Below, in pieces: positions 36,476-48,389 of a stretch of DNA of 64,000 nt. Made by a program: the position numbers and the translations under genes. The stretch covers positions 3,952,541-4,016,540 of the forward strand of contig CM046845.1 of the NCBI GenBank assembly GCA_025618425.1, in the 5' to 3' direction. How positions within the stretch are numbered: position 1 is the stretch's first letter; every line of letters begins with the position of its first letter. The notes beneath the pieces are model-generated. The model was not told the DNA's origin. It made no database searches and saw only the letters and a program-made list of their open reading frames with translations. This DNA comes from Heliocidaris tuberculata. Its lineage: Eukaryota > Echinodermata > Echinoidea > Camarodonta > Echinometridae.

Positions 36476-36904
36476 AAGACAAACACGTTTCTCCTGGGAC
36501 AAAATGCCCTTTTCAGGATAGAATAAGTGCCCCTACGATACAGAGATAAAAATTTCTCCTATTCTTTATATTTTGTACCCTCCATTGATAACCCAATCAT
36601 GACAAAAACAGATGCCCCTTTTGTAGCCCTACATACATGACAGTTTGGGGCGCTGCATTCCATTACTGCAGTTTTCCCCCAACCAAATATGTTTTTTTTT
36701 TTTTAACGACTGATGCTCCCTGATGCCTGCTCCTCTAGTGAAAAAAGTGTCCCTTAGTTCAGTGCCATATTAAAGATAGAATATGGGGCCCTTTACCTGA
36801 TGAATGTGGCCCTATTATGGCAAAAACAGACGGGACTTTCTCCAATAGATAGGTAGAGGTACAGACCTCATTCCTTCTATTTTATCTGCTTTGTTCTATC
36901 GGCT

Positions 36905-37125
36905 ACAGCCCAAGAGATCGACCGTCCCTGAGACCGACTGCTCTAGAGACTGACAGCCCACGAGACGGTGATCTGTTCGATTTGGAGGGTTCAATAAACC
37001 AAGGACACGGGGCCGACGGCCCACTTGCGAGACCGACATGCAGGCCTTCTAGCGATTTCTAATATTATTGAGTTCACGAGACCGATACTTCGGTCCATGG
37101 GCTGTCGGCCTTTTGTGGGTTATCT
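36905..37125. repeat. Clustered GACAGCCCACGAGACCGA-type repeats, locus 1
   Basis: Variants of GACxGCCCACGAGACCGAC occur several times on both strands, including GGGCTGTCGGCC in the opposite sense. The same motif set is found at 50375-50560. Confidence 0.7.
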
Positions 37126-37134
37126 GTCTCCTGA

Positions 37135-37278
37135 AGCCCGTTGCACAAAACTTGCGTTTGAACGCAACTCAGGAAAATCAAACGCAACTTTATTTTCAGC
37201 CAATGAGAAGTGCGCATTAAGGTCTTGCGTTTGATTTTTAGGAGTTGCGATCAAACGTAAGTTTTGTGCAACGGACCC
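37135..37278. mobile_element. Short foldback element, CCGTTGCACAAAACTTGCGT type
   Basis: Ends CCCGTTGCACAAAACTTGCG and TTTTGTGCAACGGACCC; centre carries CAGCCAATGAGAAGTGCGC. Related in plan to 17669-17827 and 31649-31789. Confidence 0.8.
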
Positions 37279-37494
37279 TGGGCTGGGTTGTAAGTCTAAG
37301 AGGATATGCCCCCGTTCAATGAGTTATACATGGCCCCTCCTTCGACAAAAAAACAAAAAACAAACAAACAAACAAAAAACAACAAACAAACAAACAAAAC
37401 TGCCACTAATAAGTAAACCAATACCATTCCCGAGACAGAATATGAGCCCCGCTCTTCACCTGATTTGCCCTTAGTTTACATTCATGGCAAAGAA

Positions 37495-37550
37495 GAAGAA
37501 GGTGAAGAAGAAGAAGAAGGAGGAGGAGGAGGAGGAGGAGAAGGAGAAAA
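37495..37550. repeat. (GAA/GGA)n purine tract
   Basis: About 55 bp of GAA and GGA triplets. Confidence 0.9.
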
Positions 37551-37989
37551 AGATGCCCTTTCTTACGCATAAACCTGTTTTTGTGTTCTGTATCACTGCA
37601 GATTTTTTTTCCCCAAAGCACAACCGAGATAATGTCATGGCAGTATAGGGGGATGCTGCTTTTCTATACAATGTATAAGGTAAACCCTTCTTTAAAACAT
37701 TTATTTATTTAAATATTTTTTTCTAAATCCCATCATCTTTGAGGGGGAATTAAAACCTAATATTAAGCGTGGACTTGAGGCAGCAATAAAAGAAGCAACT
37801 TTGTACCTCATGAGGGATATTTTCTCAAGCGAGGAAGGGGCCAGTAATCAGAGGGACGGGCTAAATAATGGTAATTGTCCGAAGAAAAAAAAAAATCTGT
37901 TCGGTCGAATGCTACATTTTGCATTTACCAAGCAGTAGTTCTCAAGTGTATCGATAACAGGAGCACAAACCTGTCAGGCCAACTCAATG

Positions 37990-38345
37990 GGGCATAGTTG
38001 TTTGATCCAGCCGGGGGGGGGGGGGTCGATAGGGGCGGTCGCCCGCCCCTCCCCCCCCCCCAAAAAAAACTCCGCCCTCCCCGCGCCCACCCCTGTTACA
38101 TGTACAATACAGTATTGCGTCCAAAAATTGAAAAGCAGTCACCAGGTCAGGGGGTAGAACTAACTTTCCGCCTAAAAAAGGGTGCTATACGAGTCGTTAT
38201 ATTTCTCTCAAATTTGCTCAAACGTCAGAGCTTTCGCACTTCTCGCGGGAGGGGCGAAACTCCCCTCTCCCTGCACACACACCCATTTGCATGTGCTCAA
38301 AACCGCCCCCCCCCCCCTGAAATTAAATCCTAGCTACGCGGTTGG
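37990..38345. repeat. Dispersed G/C-rich repeat, inverted partner of 16390-16800
   Basis: Shares CTACGCGGTTGG, CTCCCTGCACACACACCC, CTCAAATTTGCTCAAACGTC and ACTTTCCGCCTAAAAAA with the earlier copy. It includes three G or C homopolymers of 11 bp or more. Confidence 0.7.
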
Positions 38346-38699
38346 TTTGATCAGTAGCGTATCTCCTGGTCAATGAAACTAATAAGTTCCCTCTTTTCCG
38401 GCTTAAATTAGCTTCTCTCGTTTTTACATACTCTGTCTTTGTTTGTGGTATACAAAAAGTCTTTTTAAAAAACGATGCTGTGCCAAAATGGATTTTTAGA
38501 CTTTTGCTCTGTATTTTCACTGGATGAATCAACAGACAGAGTCGACAACTTCTAAACTATCTTATAACAGTTCTTTCCCTAATATTTCTAAAAACTTATT
38601 TATTTTCAAAATACTTTAATGGAAGGCATTTTTTTAAAACAAAAAGGCACACGCAGTGTATCGTACAGTTCATGACTCATGGTAAGAAAATGAGAGAGA

Positions 38700-38741
<42 letters not shown>

Positions 38742-40544
38742 TCCTGATATACCAGCCATTTGCAAATACAAAATAGCCTGCTGCGACTTTCATTATTTTG
38801 TCAGTGACGTGTGGAATCTGAAAATGATTTAAATATGATATAGCACCTCCTTATATACATATAAATCTTTCGGTTTATTTATATATTATATTTTTAGATA
38901 ATAAATCAGTATCATTTATTCCTGCACACAGAGGGAAGGCAAATCTTTAGTTATAGTCACACTCACACCACTATCATATCAAATACAATATGCCTAAAGA
39001 TTGTCGTAATGAACAAAAATTATAAAATCACAAACTTTGATCCTATTTTATTTAAATTATACTTTTTCCGGGTATTTATTTATCTATTTATTTTTTTTCA
39101 TTGTTATTTTTATTTTTATATTTTTTTTTTTGGGGGGGGCAGTCAAGTGAGCAACATTTGATTTAATGTCAAAACAACATAGCACTATATAGCAAAGATA
39201 AAGAGAACTGTACTTCAAATAGGCCATCATACTTAAGTATGAAGTAGCATTTTATGAGATACACTGATAAAAGGAATACCTCTTCGTTTCGAATTATATC
39301 AAGTAAACAATGACGTACATCAAACATCAAACATCATTCTTTACCTGATTTATTTTAAATCTTCTTTAACTAGATTTCACGTTATAAAACACATTATATA
39401 GCGTTACATTACATAATATTGTGAATATAAAGATATTATTTACAAAGTAATGAGAAAAACTGTGGTGCTATTTGGAATTATATAATATACTCTTACAGTA
39501 CACGCACAAAATCAAATTTAATTCAATTTCTATGATTTTTTTTTTCTCTCGAAATAGTCGATATAATTTTTTTTTACGTGTCATTACGTACAAGTACTTG
39601 CTAAAATAGGAACATAGATAGGACATAAAAAATAAAGTGCAATATAAAATTGTACGAGAATTCATATGATGTACATGTAAATCACCATAAAATTCTTATA
39701 TCAAGTTAACAATTTAAATTGACAAACAATAAATAAGAACTTGCACAATAATTATTGCCATCATTCCTCACCTATTTTATCTGAAATTTTTTAACAAGTA
39801 TAGATTTCAGTTAGTGAAACATATAGCCTCATTACACATAACATTCGTTGTGAACAAGGTGTTATTTACAAAAACGATGAGTAAAACTGTGTTGGGAAAT
39901 ATATATTTTTACTGATAATAATTTCATATAAATATAAAAATATCTTTCAATTTTCAATATGCTCTTTTAATTTATTTTTTTCTAAACAATATATTATATA
40001 CAAATTGGTATATGTATTCATTGCAAAAAAATTCTAAAGGAGGAACATGAATAGGAATGTAAAGCATTAAAAAAAAAACATCAAATGCATAAAGCGCATA
40101 TCAATTTCGTGTAAGGTAGGAAAATTCAGATGATGAAAATCACTGTATAAAATGAAAATCAAGTATAATCTAATTGTATACGCAAAAATGACTTTTAGTT
40201 TTACGTCTTCTAGTCATTAAATTCTGTTATGGTCATCACTATTTCAGTTTTGATAATGTATTTTCCTCACCCCTTCAACAACTTAAGATCGGGCCAAAAG
40301 CCACATTTTATAATGAATATTTTACAATATAATTTTTGAAAATCTTCTTGTCCCTTAATTATAAGTTCAATGGAATACTGTTCTTAGCTGATGAACAGGG
40401 GGGCTATGGCCCCTTGTGCTCACCCCCACCCGGCTACGCCTGTGATTATGAACTTTCAATCTTCCGAGTTCCGATAACAACTGAAGAGGATAAGTCAATT
40501 TTCCAATAGCGCCCCACAAAGTAAATGGCTGTCATAGCAACATT
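38346..40544. other. AT-rich stretch downstream of MAO copy 2; no gene recognised
   Basis: Very AT-rich DNA with a (GA)n tract at 38703-38739, poly(T) runs and a fragment at 40395-40445 (CCCCACCCGGCTACGCC) resembling the dispersed G-rich repeat. No exon-like segment was found; the 3'UTR of MAO copy 2 should lie at its right end. Confidence 0.5.
38703..38739. repeat. (GA)n microsatellite
   Basis: About 37 bp of GA repeats. Confidence 0.9.
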
Positions 40545-40936
40545 CTAAATATTGGTGAAGTTTTGAATCGTGTCCTTCTTCATCCACAGAGCCCCTACTA
40601 CCGCTGAGAGAGCAAGACTGGTTCCGATAAACCTAAGAAAACCACTCACACTAGGAAGATTTCTCTCCAGGAATGTCTCCTCGAATGGAAGAGCTGGCAT
40701 GTCCTGAAAAGGAATAGAGACTCAACTTCCTAATGCCACTGACTGATTGTCCAAGCGAGGAGGGGATATTATCAATTAGAATGCAGTCAAAGTATAACGA
40801 AATATGAAAACATACATGTTTCGGAGATCAAAAACAGCGAGAGGGGGGGGGGGAGATTTGAGGCTTTGGAGCAGGCAATAAACTGGTAAGAAAAGCGCTG
40901 AAAGAGCTTAGAGAGTGGAAGAGAGAGGGGGAGGAA

Positions 40937-40980
<44 letters not shown>

Positions 40981-43900
40981 AAGAGGGAGAGAGAGGGAAA
41001 GAGAGAGGGAGAGAGAGGGAGAGAGAGGGAGGGGGGGGGGGGTTAGGGAGGGAGAGAGTTGTTTAACTGGGCGCTGACGAATAATTCTGTTCATATACAG
41101 ACCAAATGGGAAAATGATGCAAAAGAAGGGGAAAACGGGGTGAACCGGGACGCGGGAGAAATGGGACACCTCATCTAACTCAAAAAGCAATTAAACTTTT
41201 ATCAATTTGTTAAAATCCGACGAAAATCGGAAGGTCTCAACCATCAATGTTCACAAATACATCCACAGCTATACCACGATTTTGCATGTATAGGTTTCAT
41301 TTTCACTTCTGTTTTTTAAACCAATTTTTTACTATTTGGGGGCATTCAGAGTCAAATATTTTACAAGTAGCACTTCGCTGATGTACACGTAAACATTCTG
41401 CATACATCATAGGTCTCATATGACCTAATATTTTACAATTATATTTTATATGATAGACAGTAAAAAATAACGTTTTGGGGGTATTTTTTGCGGGTGAACT
41501 GGGACACTTTGTCACATTTCACCCAGTTACGTTTCATGCATGGGCCGCGGAACCGGGGGGGGGGCTGCAGCCCCCCTTTTTTGATTAGACACGTTAAGAA
41601 AAGGTCAGAAAAAGGGCTCGAAAATTGTCATTAATGAGTGAAATCATATCAGCACCCCACTTTCAAAAATGCTCCGGGCCCCTGCATTTTGTATACATTC
41701 CAGTCATAATCACTAAACATATATGAAAATAATTATCTTTATTATACATTAACGATTGTAATAAACTCAGATCTTTCAGTCTACTTCAGAAAAAATTGTG
41801 TGTAAAAAAACAGTATAAATGTTATTAAGAATCAGTTTAATTGTTAAAAAAGGTTGAAATCAAAGTTAAAATTGACAAAAATGTTCATCAGTTTATCCAA
41901 TATTTTAACAATGTATATAATCATTACGTCAATTTCTCAAGCGACTGTATAAGTATCCTTATAATAACGTGATTTTATATCTTTCATATCTCAAACACTT
42001 ACTTTGGGAAAACTACATATACCCGTAAAAATTGTGATTTTAATATTTTTGTAAGTTTGTCCCACTTTTCCCCGACTGTTCCACTTCACTCCTGGCACTG
42101 TCCCAGTTCACCCAGGTGGTAGCCCACTTTACCACGTTCAAGTATATCTTATTAAACGATTAATTGCCAAAAAACTATAAAGACAGGAAGGGTGCCCTCC
42201 ATGTTATTATATAGCCTGGTATGCCATATATAAATGGAGAAGCTAAATTTCTATAAAAGCTACAGAGTAAAAAGTCCTAGATCATGATTATTGTCCTACT
42301 TCACCCCGTTGTCCCTGATGCAATTGAAAAAAAAAAAACACGCCTGGCGCAAATTTACCTTCGATTCTGGTTCCTCCTGCCAGATCTCATCCTCACGTAT
42401 CCTACCCATGGCATGAAGGATCTAATAAAAGAGAGAGAGGGGGGGGGGGGGGGGGAGAGAGAGAGAGAGCGAGAGGAAGAGAGAGGGAGGGAGAGATAGA
42501 GAGAGGGAGAGAGAGAGAGAGAAAAAGAGAGAGGGAGGGGTGAATGAGGATGAAGATGTTGATAATCGTACGAGATGGAAGATTAAAATACTTATCTACT
42601 CATTAATAAAATTAATTCACTCCTGATATTCACTGTCCTCACATAATTATTTTCTATGTAAAAATTACACTTACCCTTGTCAGTTGTATAATCATTGCCT
42701 GACTAGTTCGAAAAAAAGTATGCTTATTCCATAAGAGATAATGTAAATGATGTGAAACTCATTTAGTATGTAAGAATTACGATTACATTCACTTATTTTC
42801 TAGAGTGAGAAAGTTAATGAGTTGCATGTATTTTTTCAAGGTGTTAGCTTTTGGTTCAAAAACCTTATGAGTACAAGTTATATTTTGACAGAACAAAAAT
42901 GTCACGAATCAGTGGGCGCATAATTTTCCTACAGGCTACGAGTTTTCCCCTTGTCAAATCGAGAAACCTTTTTTCGCTTGTCAAGATTTAGGGTTTTTTT
43001 TTTTTTTTTTAATTTGACAATCTTTCTTCCCCTTTTACTGCTCCTTTTATGGGGGAGGGGGCGGGCTTGTTAGAGAATATTTTAGGGTCTGAAATGTGAT
43101 ATACTTTATTTAATCACATTTTTATTAAGAATCCAGGATCCTGGACATAACAGTGCTCATTAAGATGCTTCGTTTAATGGATTGTAATAAAGTATCCTCC
43201 TTTATTTTGTTTATTTGTACCTCTCTTGCTGCCCTTTCTCCTGCCTGGATAGCTCCATCCATATATCCAGACCACTTGGTTGCAGTCTCAGTACCAGCAA
43301 AGTATAGACGACCTATCGGCTCTCGTATAACCCTGTTGTTAATGATCAACATTGTATACTGTAAGTTAAGTGCCGATGTGTCGTGCCATACCTTATCAAA
43401 ATTAGGTCGAGGTTATACTGTTAAATGTATCAATATATTGCACATACATAATTATAGTAGAGATCACTATTTAATGGTGAAGAATGATGAATTACCTGGA
43501 AAAAATCAATTAAGTCGCCAGCTCAGCAAGTTCTGATCTCTCAAAGAATTAATTTTCTGTCCTTGTCAGATATTTCAAGAATCCCAGATTCACCACTGTT
43601 TTCAGCTACCAACCAAAAGATAACGAATGCAATCACCAAATATTACACATATATATACAGACGTATATTACCTGTAGTTAGGATCTATAGATCATATAAC
43701 GGTATAGCACTGAGGGGTGGGGGATTCCCCTCCCTCATGAGGTGTAAAAACCTTAATACATTTCTAACGTTGATCTAGTGTAAGGTATATATTCTTACTT
43801 GCAGTACTTTGTAATAACCCCGGGAGGAGTGAAGCCTACATATCCTCCTCCGATGTAAGGTTCTTCCATCCAATTCTTCTCTACATAGAAGATAGGCTGC

Positions 43901-46900
43901 AACAAAACATAAAACATTTATACTAAGTAAGGGTCATATGTCGGATCTTAGGGGTACGTCAGTACGTTCTTGAAAGTATATTACCATCAGCTGATTAGTA
44001 CTACTCCTAGTAGCAGGGGCGCCGTTAGCGGAGGAAAGTGTGTAAGTGTTAAAATCTTCTTTCCTCCCCCCCCCCCCTCTCTCTCTCTTTACCACCCCCC
44101 ACCCCCATTCAAACTAGGTTCGACATCCCCAGTTGTTTTCCGGACATGAGTTGAAACTTATTTTGCAACTTATTATAGAGCTGTATCGTTCAAACTCGAC
44201 AACATCTCTGTAAATGTCTATCGTGTCTATCCCAAGTAATCAAATGACGCGATTCTGCTTTAAAGATATTTTTCATACAACACGTACAACACAATCATAC
44301 AACGCACTTTGAATATCTACATGTACATTAGTTATTTTCACTTTTTGAAAACTTTACATATGAAACCTTTACGTAGATGCTGTCAGATATTAAATGCAAG
44401 TTTATTTCAAATTCTTTCAATCAGTATTCAATCACACGAAATCAGTTTTGATATAATCTTGAAAATGTTTATCCAGACCTGTAAAACGAGTGTCTCACCT
44501 TGACGGCTTCGTCATTTTTCAGCAGTGTTGCATATCGCTGAGCTATCAGATCTCTCCTATAATGTGCAGATAGAAACATATTTAACTTTAAGAAATTAAT
44601 GTAATAGACGGAGCAATGTGTTAAGGCTCTGTAAAACCTTGGAAGGCCCCAATGCAAAACAGTGGTTTATAAATCTGACGTGCCTAAAGTAACAACAAAG
44701 TGTATGAATATGACAGTGATTATTCCTGAGTAGATTGTATTGCGTTCAGCAGTAAAATTATTTGGAGGGCAGAGTTGAAAAGGCTCAAAAATGTTTCCAG
44801 GTATATGGACATAATTATTAGAGGGCACACTTAGAATTGGATCATTTGAATAAAGACGGGAAAAGATTTCTCCCCCCCCCCCCCTTTTTTTGGAGAAAGA
44901 TAAACACACACACATTAGTTTTAATCAGCCAAATATCATTTATTCAGTGTACGATAAAAGAGCTATGTAGATAAAATGCCTTGCTCAAGGACATGAGTAT
45001 CGTGCCGGGGATAGAACCCACCATATACTCACCTTTCTACTTTTGTCAGATGACAGTGCTCTCTAGCTGCATCACCAGTCATAAATCTTCAATTAAGCAC
45101 ACATTAATAGCTTATTTTAGTTAAGACATTTTGGGGAATTCGACGCCCCTCTTCTTTCAGCTCGATTACTTATTTTGTTTGTTTACTAGTTTTTTGGTTG
45201 TTTTTTTTTTGTTTTTTGCATGACAGAATAAGGGGGGGGGGGGACTTCACCCCTTTTTTTTTGTTGCTCGATGTAGTTTTTTGTATTGTTTTAATGAGCA
45301 TTTGTGCTTGTTCAAATTCTTTGTAAATTACCCCCACCCCCTTTCAAAAAATCCTGAATCCCCCCCCCCGTAGTTTCATAAAATCTTGTTGACTTTATAA
45401 AATAAAGCTTCTTAAATTTTATCAGTCGTCCCCCATGTTTTCTCCACTGTTCCTAACATACATAAATAGAGCGAAGGGTCTGCCTGAGTAGCCAACTGAA
45501 AAGTTGGAGAAGGGCTTATTTAAAAAACTGCATTCTCGTAACAACAACAACAACGGCGAAAAAGAAAACATAAAAAAGAAAGAAAAAAGGGGAATAGTAT
45601 GTAAACCTAATAAAGCATAACGTCATAATGATTTGATCATTAAATTCAGAGACACAAGTTATTGAAATATAATGAGAAAATTGGTAGAGAGAAAAAAGTG
45701 ATAAGGCTTCCTGTTTATTGCATGAGGCTTAAGGCAATGTAATTGCTCAAATTATTTTTGCATATTCTAAAGAAAGACTTCATGAACAAACCCAATGATG
45801 GCAGGACTCTTGTTGCCTTGCCTACAGTCATCCTGTGTTGCTGATATAATTCCATCTGCGTAAATCATGCAAGAGTAATCTAAAGAAACAATGAAAACAA
45901 GAAAAGCCTTTAATTTACATTATATGGGGAAATGTGGTTTTATTCCAAATTTAAGGGCATTTATATCTCGGTCACACCGCCGCTCTTACTCCACACCGAC
46001 TCCACACCTTGGTAATTTGGTGTAATGTTATAACTGTTCGGTCAGTCAGTCTGTTGTCGGCCTGGAGTCTGTCTCGTATTGTCAGTATACTACACGTCAG
46101 AAGCGGATTCAGAATAATTTGTTGGAGGGAGGGGGCGGGAGTATTGAAAATCGCGACACATTGCGGTAAATAATCAGTAGCGGATGCAGCATTTTTGTTT
46201 TCGTTTTTATTATGTTGTACCCAGAATGAATGATGACTTTAAAACAAGTCTCGTCAACCCTAAGTGCGCTTAGAGGGAAGTGCTGCCACCCATGGGGCAT
46301 TCGGGAATTCGGGAATTCGGGCATTCGGACATTCGGGCATTCGGGCATTAGCCCCTCAGTCAAAACCTTCATACTCGCGCGTGCGTTTCAAATAATCACC
46401 ATATTTCATGAAAAATCAACAGAATGTAAGAAACTCACTGGAATCTCTCCAAAAGGGGCGTTTGTAGTACATCATAGTCTTTATCACAGATCCCATTGGA
46501 TATCTTTGGTTCAGCTGTATAGAAGAAAGAAAAATAACCGAATCTAAGCTAAGCTAAGTTTAGTTGAATATATCAATGAAAGAAAAAAAATCTCAGATGT
46601 CAGAGTTTGAAAGAAATACATAAACCAACCAATTGCTCTCCACAAATAATCCGTTCATATCCCATTTATCTGGATACTAATAAACAGTACATGTCAGATT
46701 TCACCCCATGCAAACTAATTCTTCCAACCGCTCTATGTTTACACAGAGAAAACGCTGTTTAAAAATGCAAACAATTATTGTTTACAGTATAAACTGTTCA
46801 TATTGTAAACAATTTGTTTAAATATTAAACAGGTTGTATAAGTTTTAAACAACCTTTTAAACAGCGTTTTTACTGTGTAGCATTGACCCTTCCACTGTCA

Positions 46901-48020
46901 TGGCTGGTTTAAACGGCCTAAATTTTAATTCTGCATAAATTATTATACTTTTGAACTTCAGAAAGAAAGTTTGTCTACTGATCTTCTTGAAAATTAAAAC
47001 GGGTTCATGAATTTTGAAGTTTGATAGTATGTGTCAAGATAAAAGAAGTAGGAATCCTGATTAGAATACATGTATTTGTCTCATAAAACCTCATTTGTAT
47101 TACTCAGAGGAACAGGTTAAAATACATGAAGTTTATGTTATGTCACCTGATTTCTGAGCGATGGTAGATTAGGACTGAAAGCAATCTTATTGAGCATGGC
47201 AGGAGGTAGAGCTGTTATTATGTACTTGGCCTATATACAGATGGGATGCAAGTAAATCAAATTATTGTACCAACCATTTTGATGAAGATATGTATACGAT
47301 TTACAAAACAGAATCCAAGCAATTGCTCAGAAAAAAATTATGAATATCTAATTAATAACATTGGCCTACATGTACAAAAAACATCCTTCTTGTCTTTTAT
47401 ATAAGACATATTTCTATGAATGTATGTAGATTAATGATAATAGTAGTTTGTTTAAAAGAAACGACACAATTCCCTAAAGGGGGTATCTCACTGAGCGGCG
47501 AATGCTTGCGAATGTAGCGAATTCGGGGTTTCGTAGGGGTTCGTAAAAGGTTGCAGAGAAGTTCGCAAACAGTTTTATTGTCGCAAACAGTTTTTCTTAT
47601 CGCAAAGAAATTTTGAACATGTTCAAAATTTCTTTGCGAATTCAAATTTTCTTTGCGAATTAATTTTTCTGCAAACAGTTGCAAGCGTTTGTATAACAGT
47701 CGTAAGCCCTGCAAACGGTTGTTTTTAAGACGTATCGCTAGTACTCGATCGCTAAAGTTCTTTTTGATTCGCCAATGCTACAGCGACCACGTGACCATGG
47801 TTCCACGTGACCGTGTCGCCAATGACAGAGGCGAACCCTGATTTTCGCCAACATACCCCAGAATCGTCAAAAATCGAATCCAAAAATCGCCACGTTCGTA
47901 AGCATTCGCCGCTCAGTGAGATACCACCTTAAGATACCCTAAATCGGGCATTTTATTTATTTTCAAAGAGTAAAAGTTAAGTTTTGTCTTGCTTATACGT
48001 AGACTGCGCCGTTCAATTGG

Positions 48021-48098
<78 letters not shown>

Positions 48099-48314
48099 GA
48101 TGTTCCACGTATTGGCATATGATGAGAAATAATAAAGGATGACTCGAATGCATTGAATGCCAATTCTAAGTATTTTTATTCTCCAAATTTTCGGGGGTCC
48201 TCCCCCTTCGTCAGGGAAAACGTAAAGATTTTCCCTGACGAAGGGGGAGGACCCCCGAAAATTTGGAGAATAAAAATACTTAGAATTGGCATTCAATGCA
48301 TTCGAGTCATCCTT

Positions 48315-48389
<75 letters not shown>

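Noticed and set aside
40828..41190. 120-aa Ser/Leu/Pro-rich reading frame
   Set aside because: Low-complexity translation of the GA/GAGG tract in a MAO copy 2 intron.
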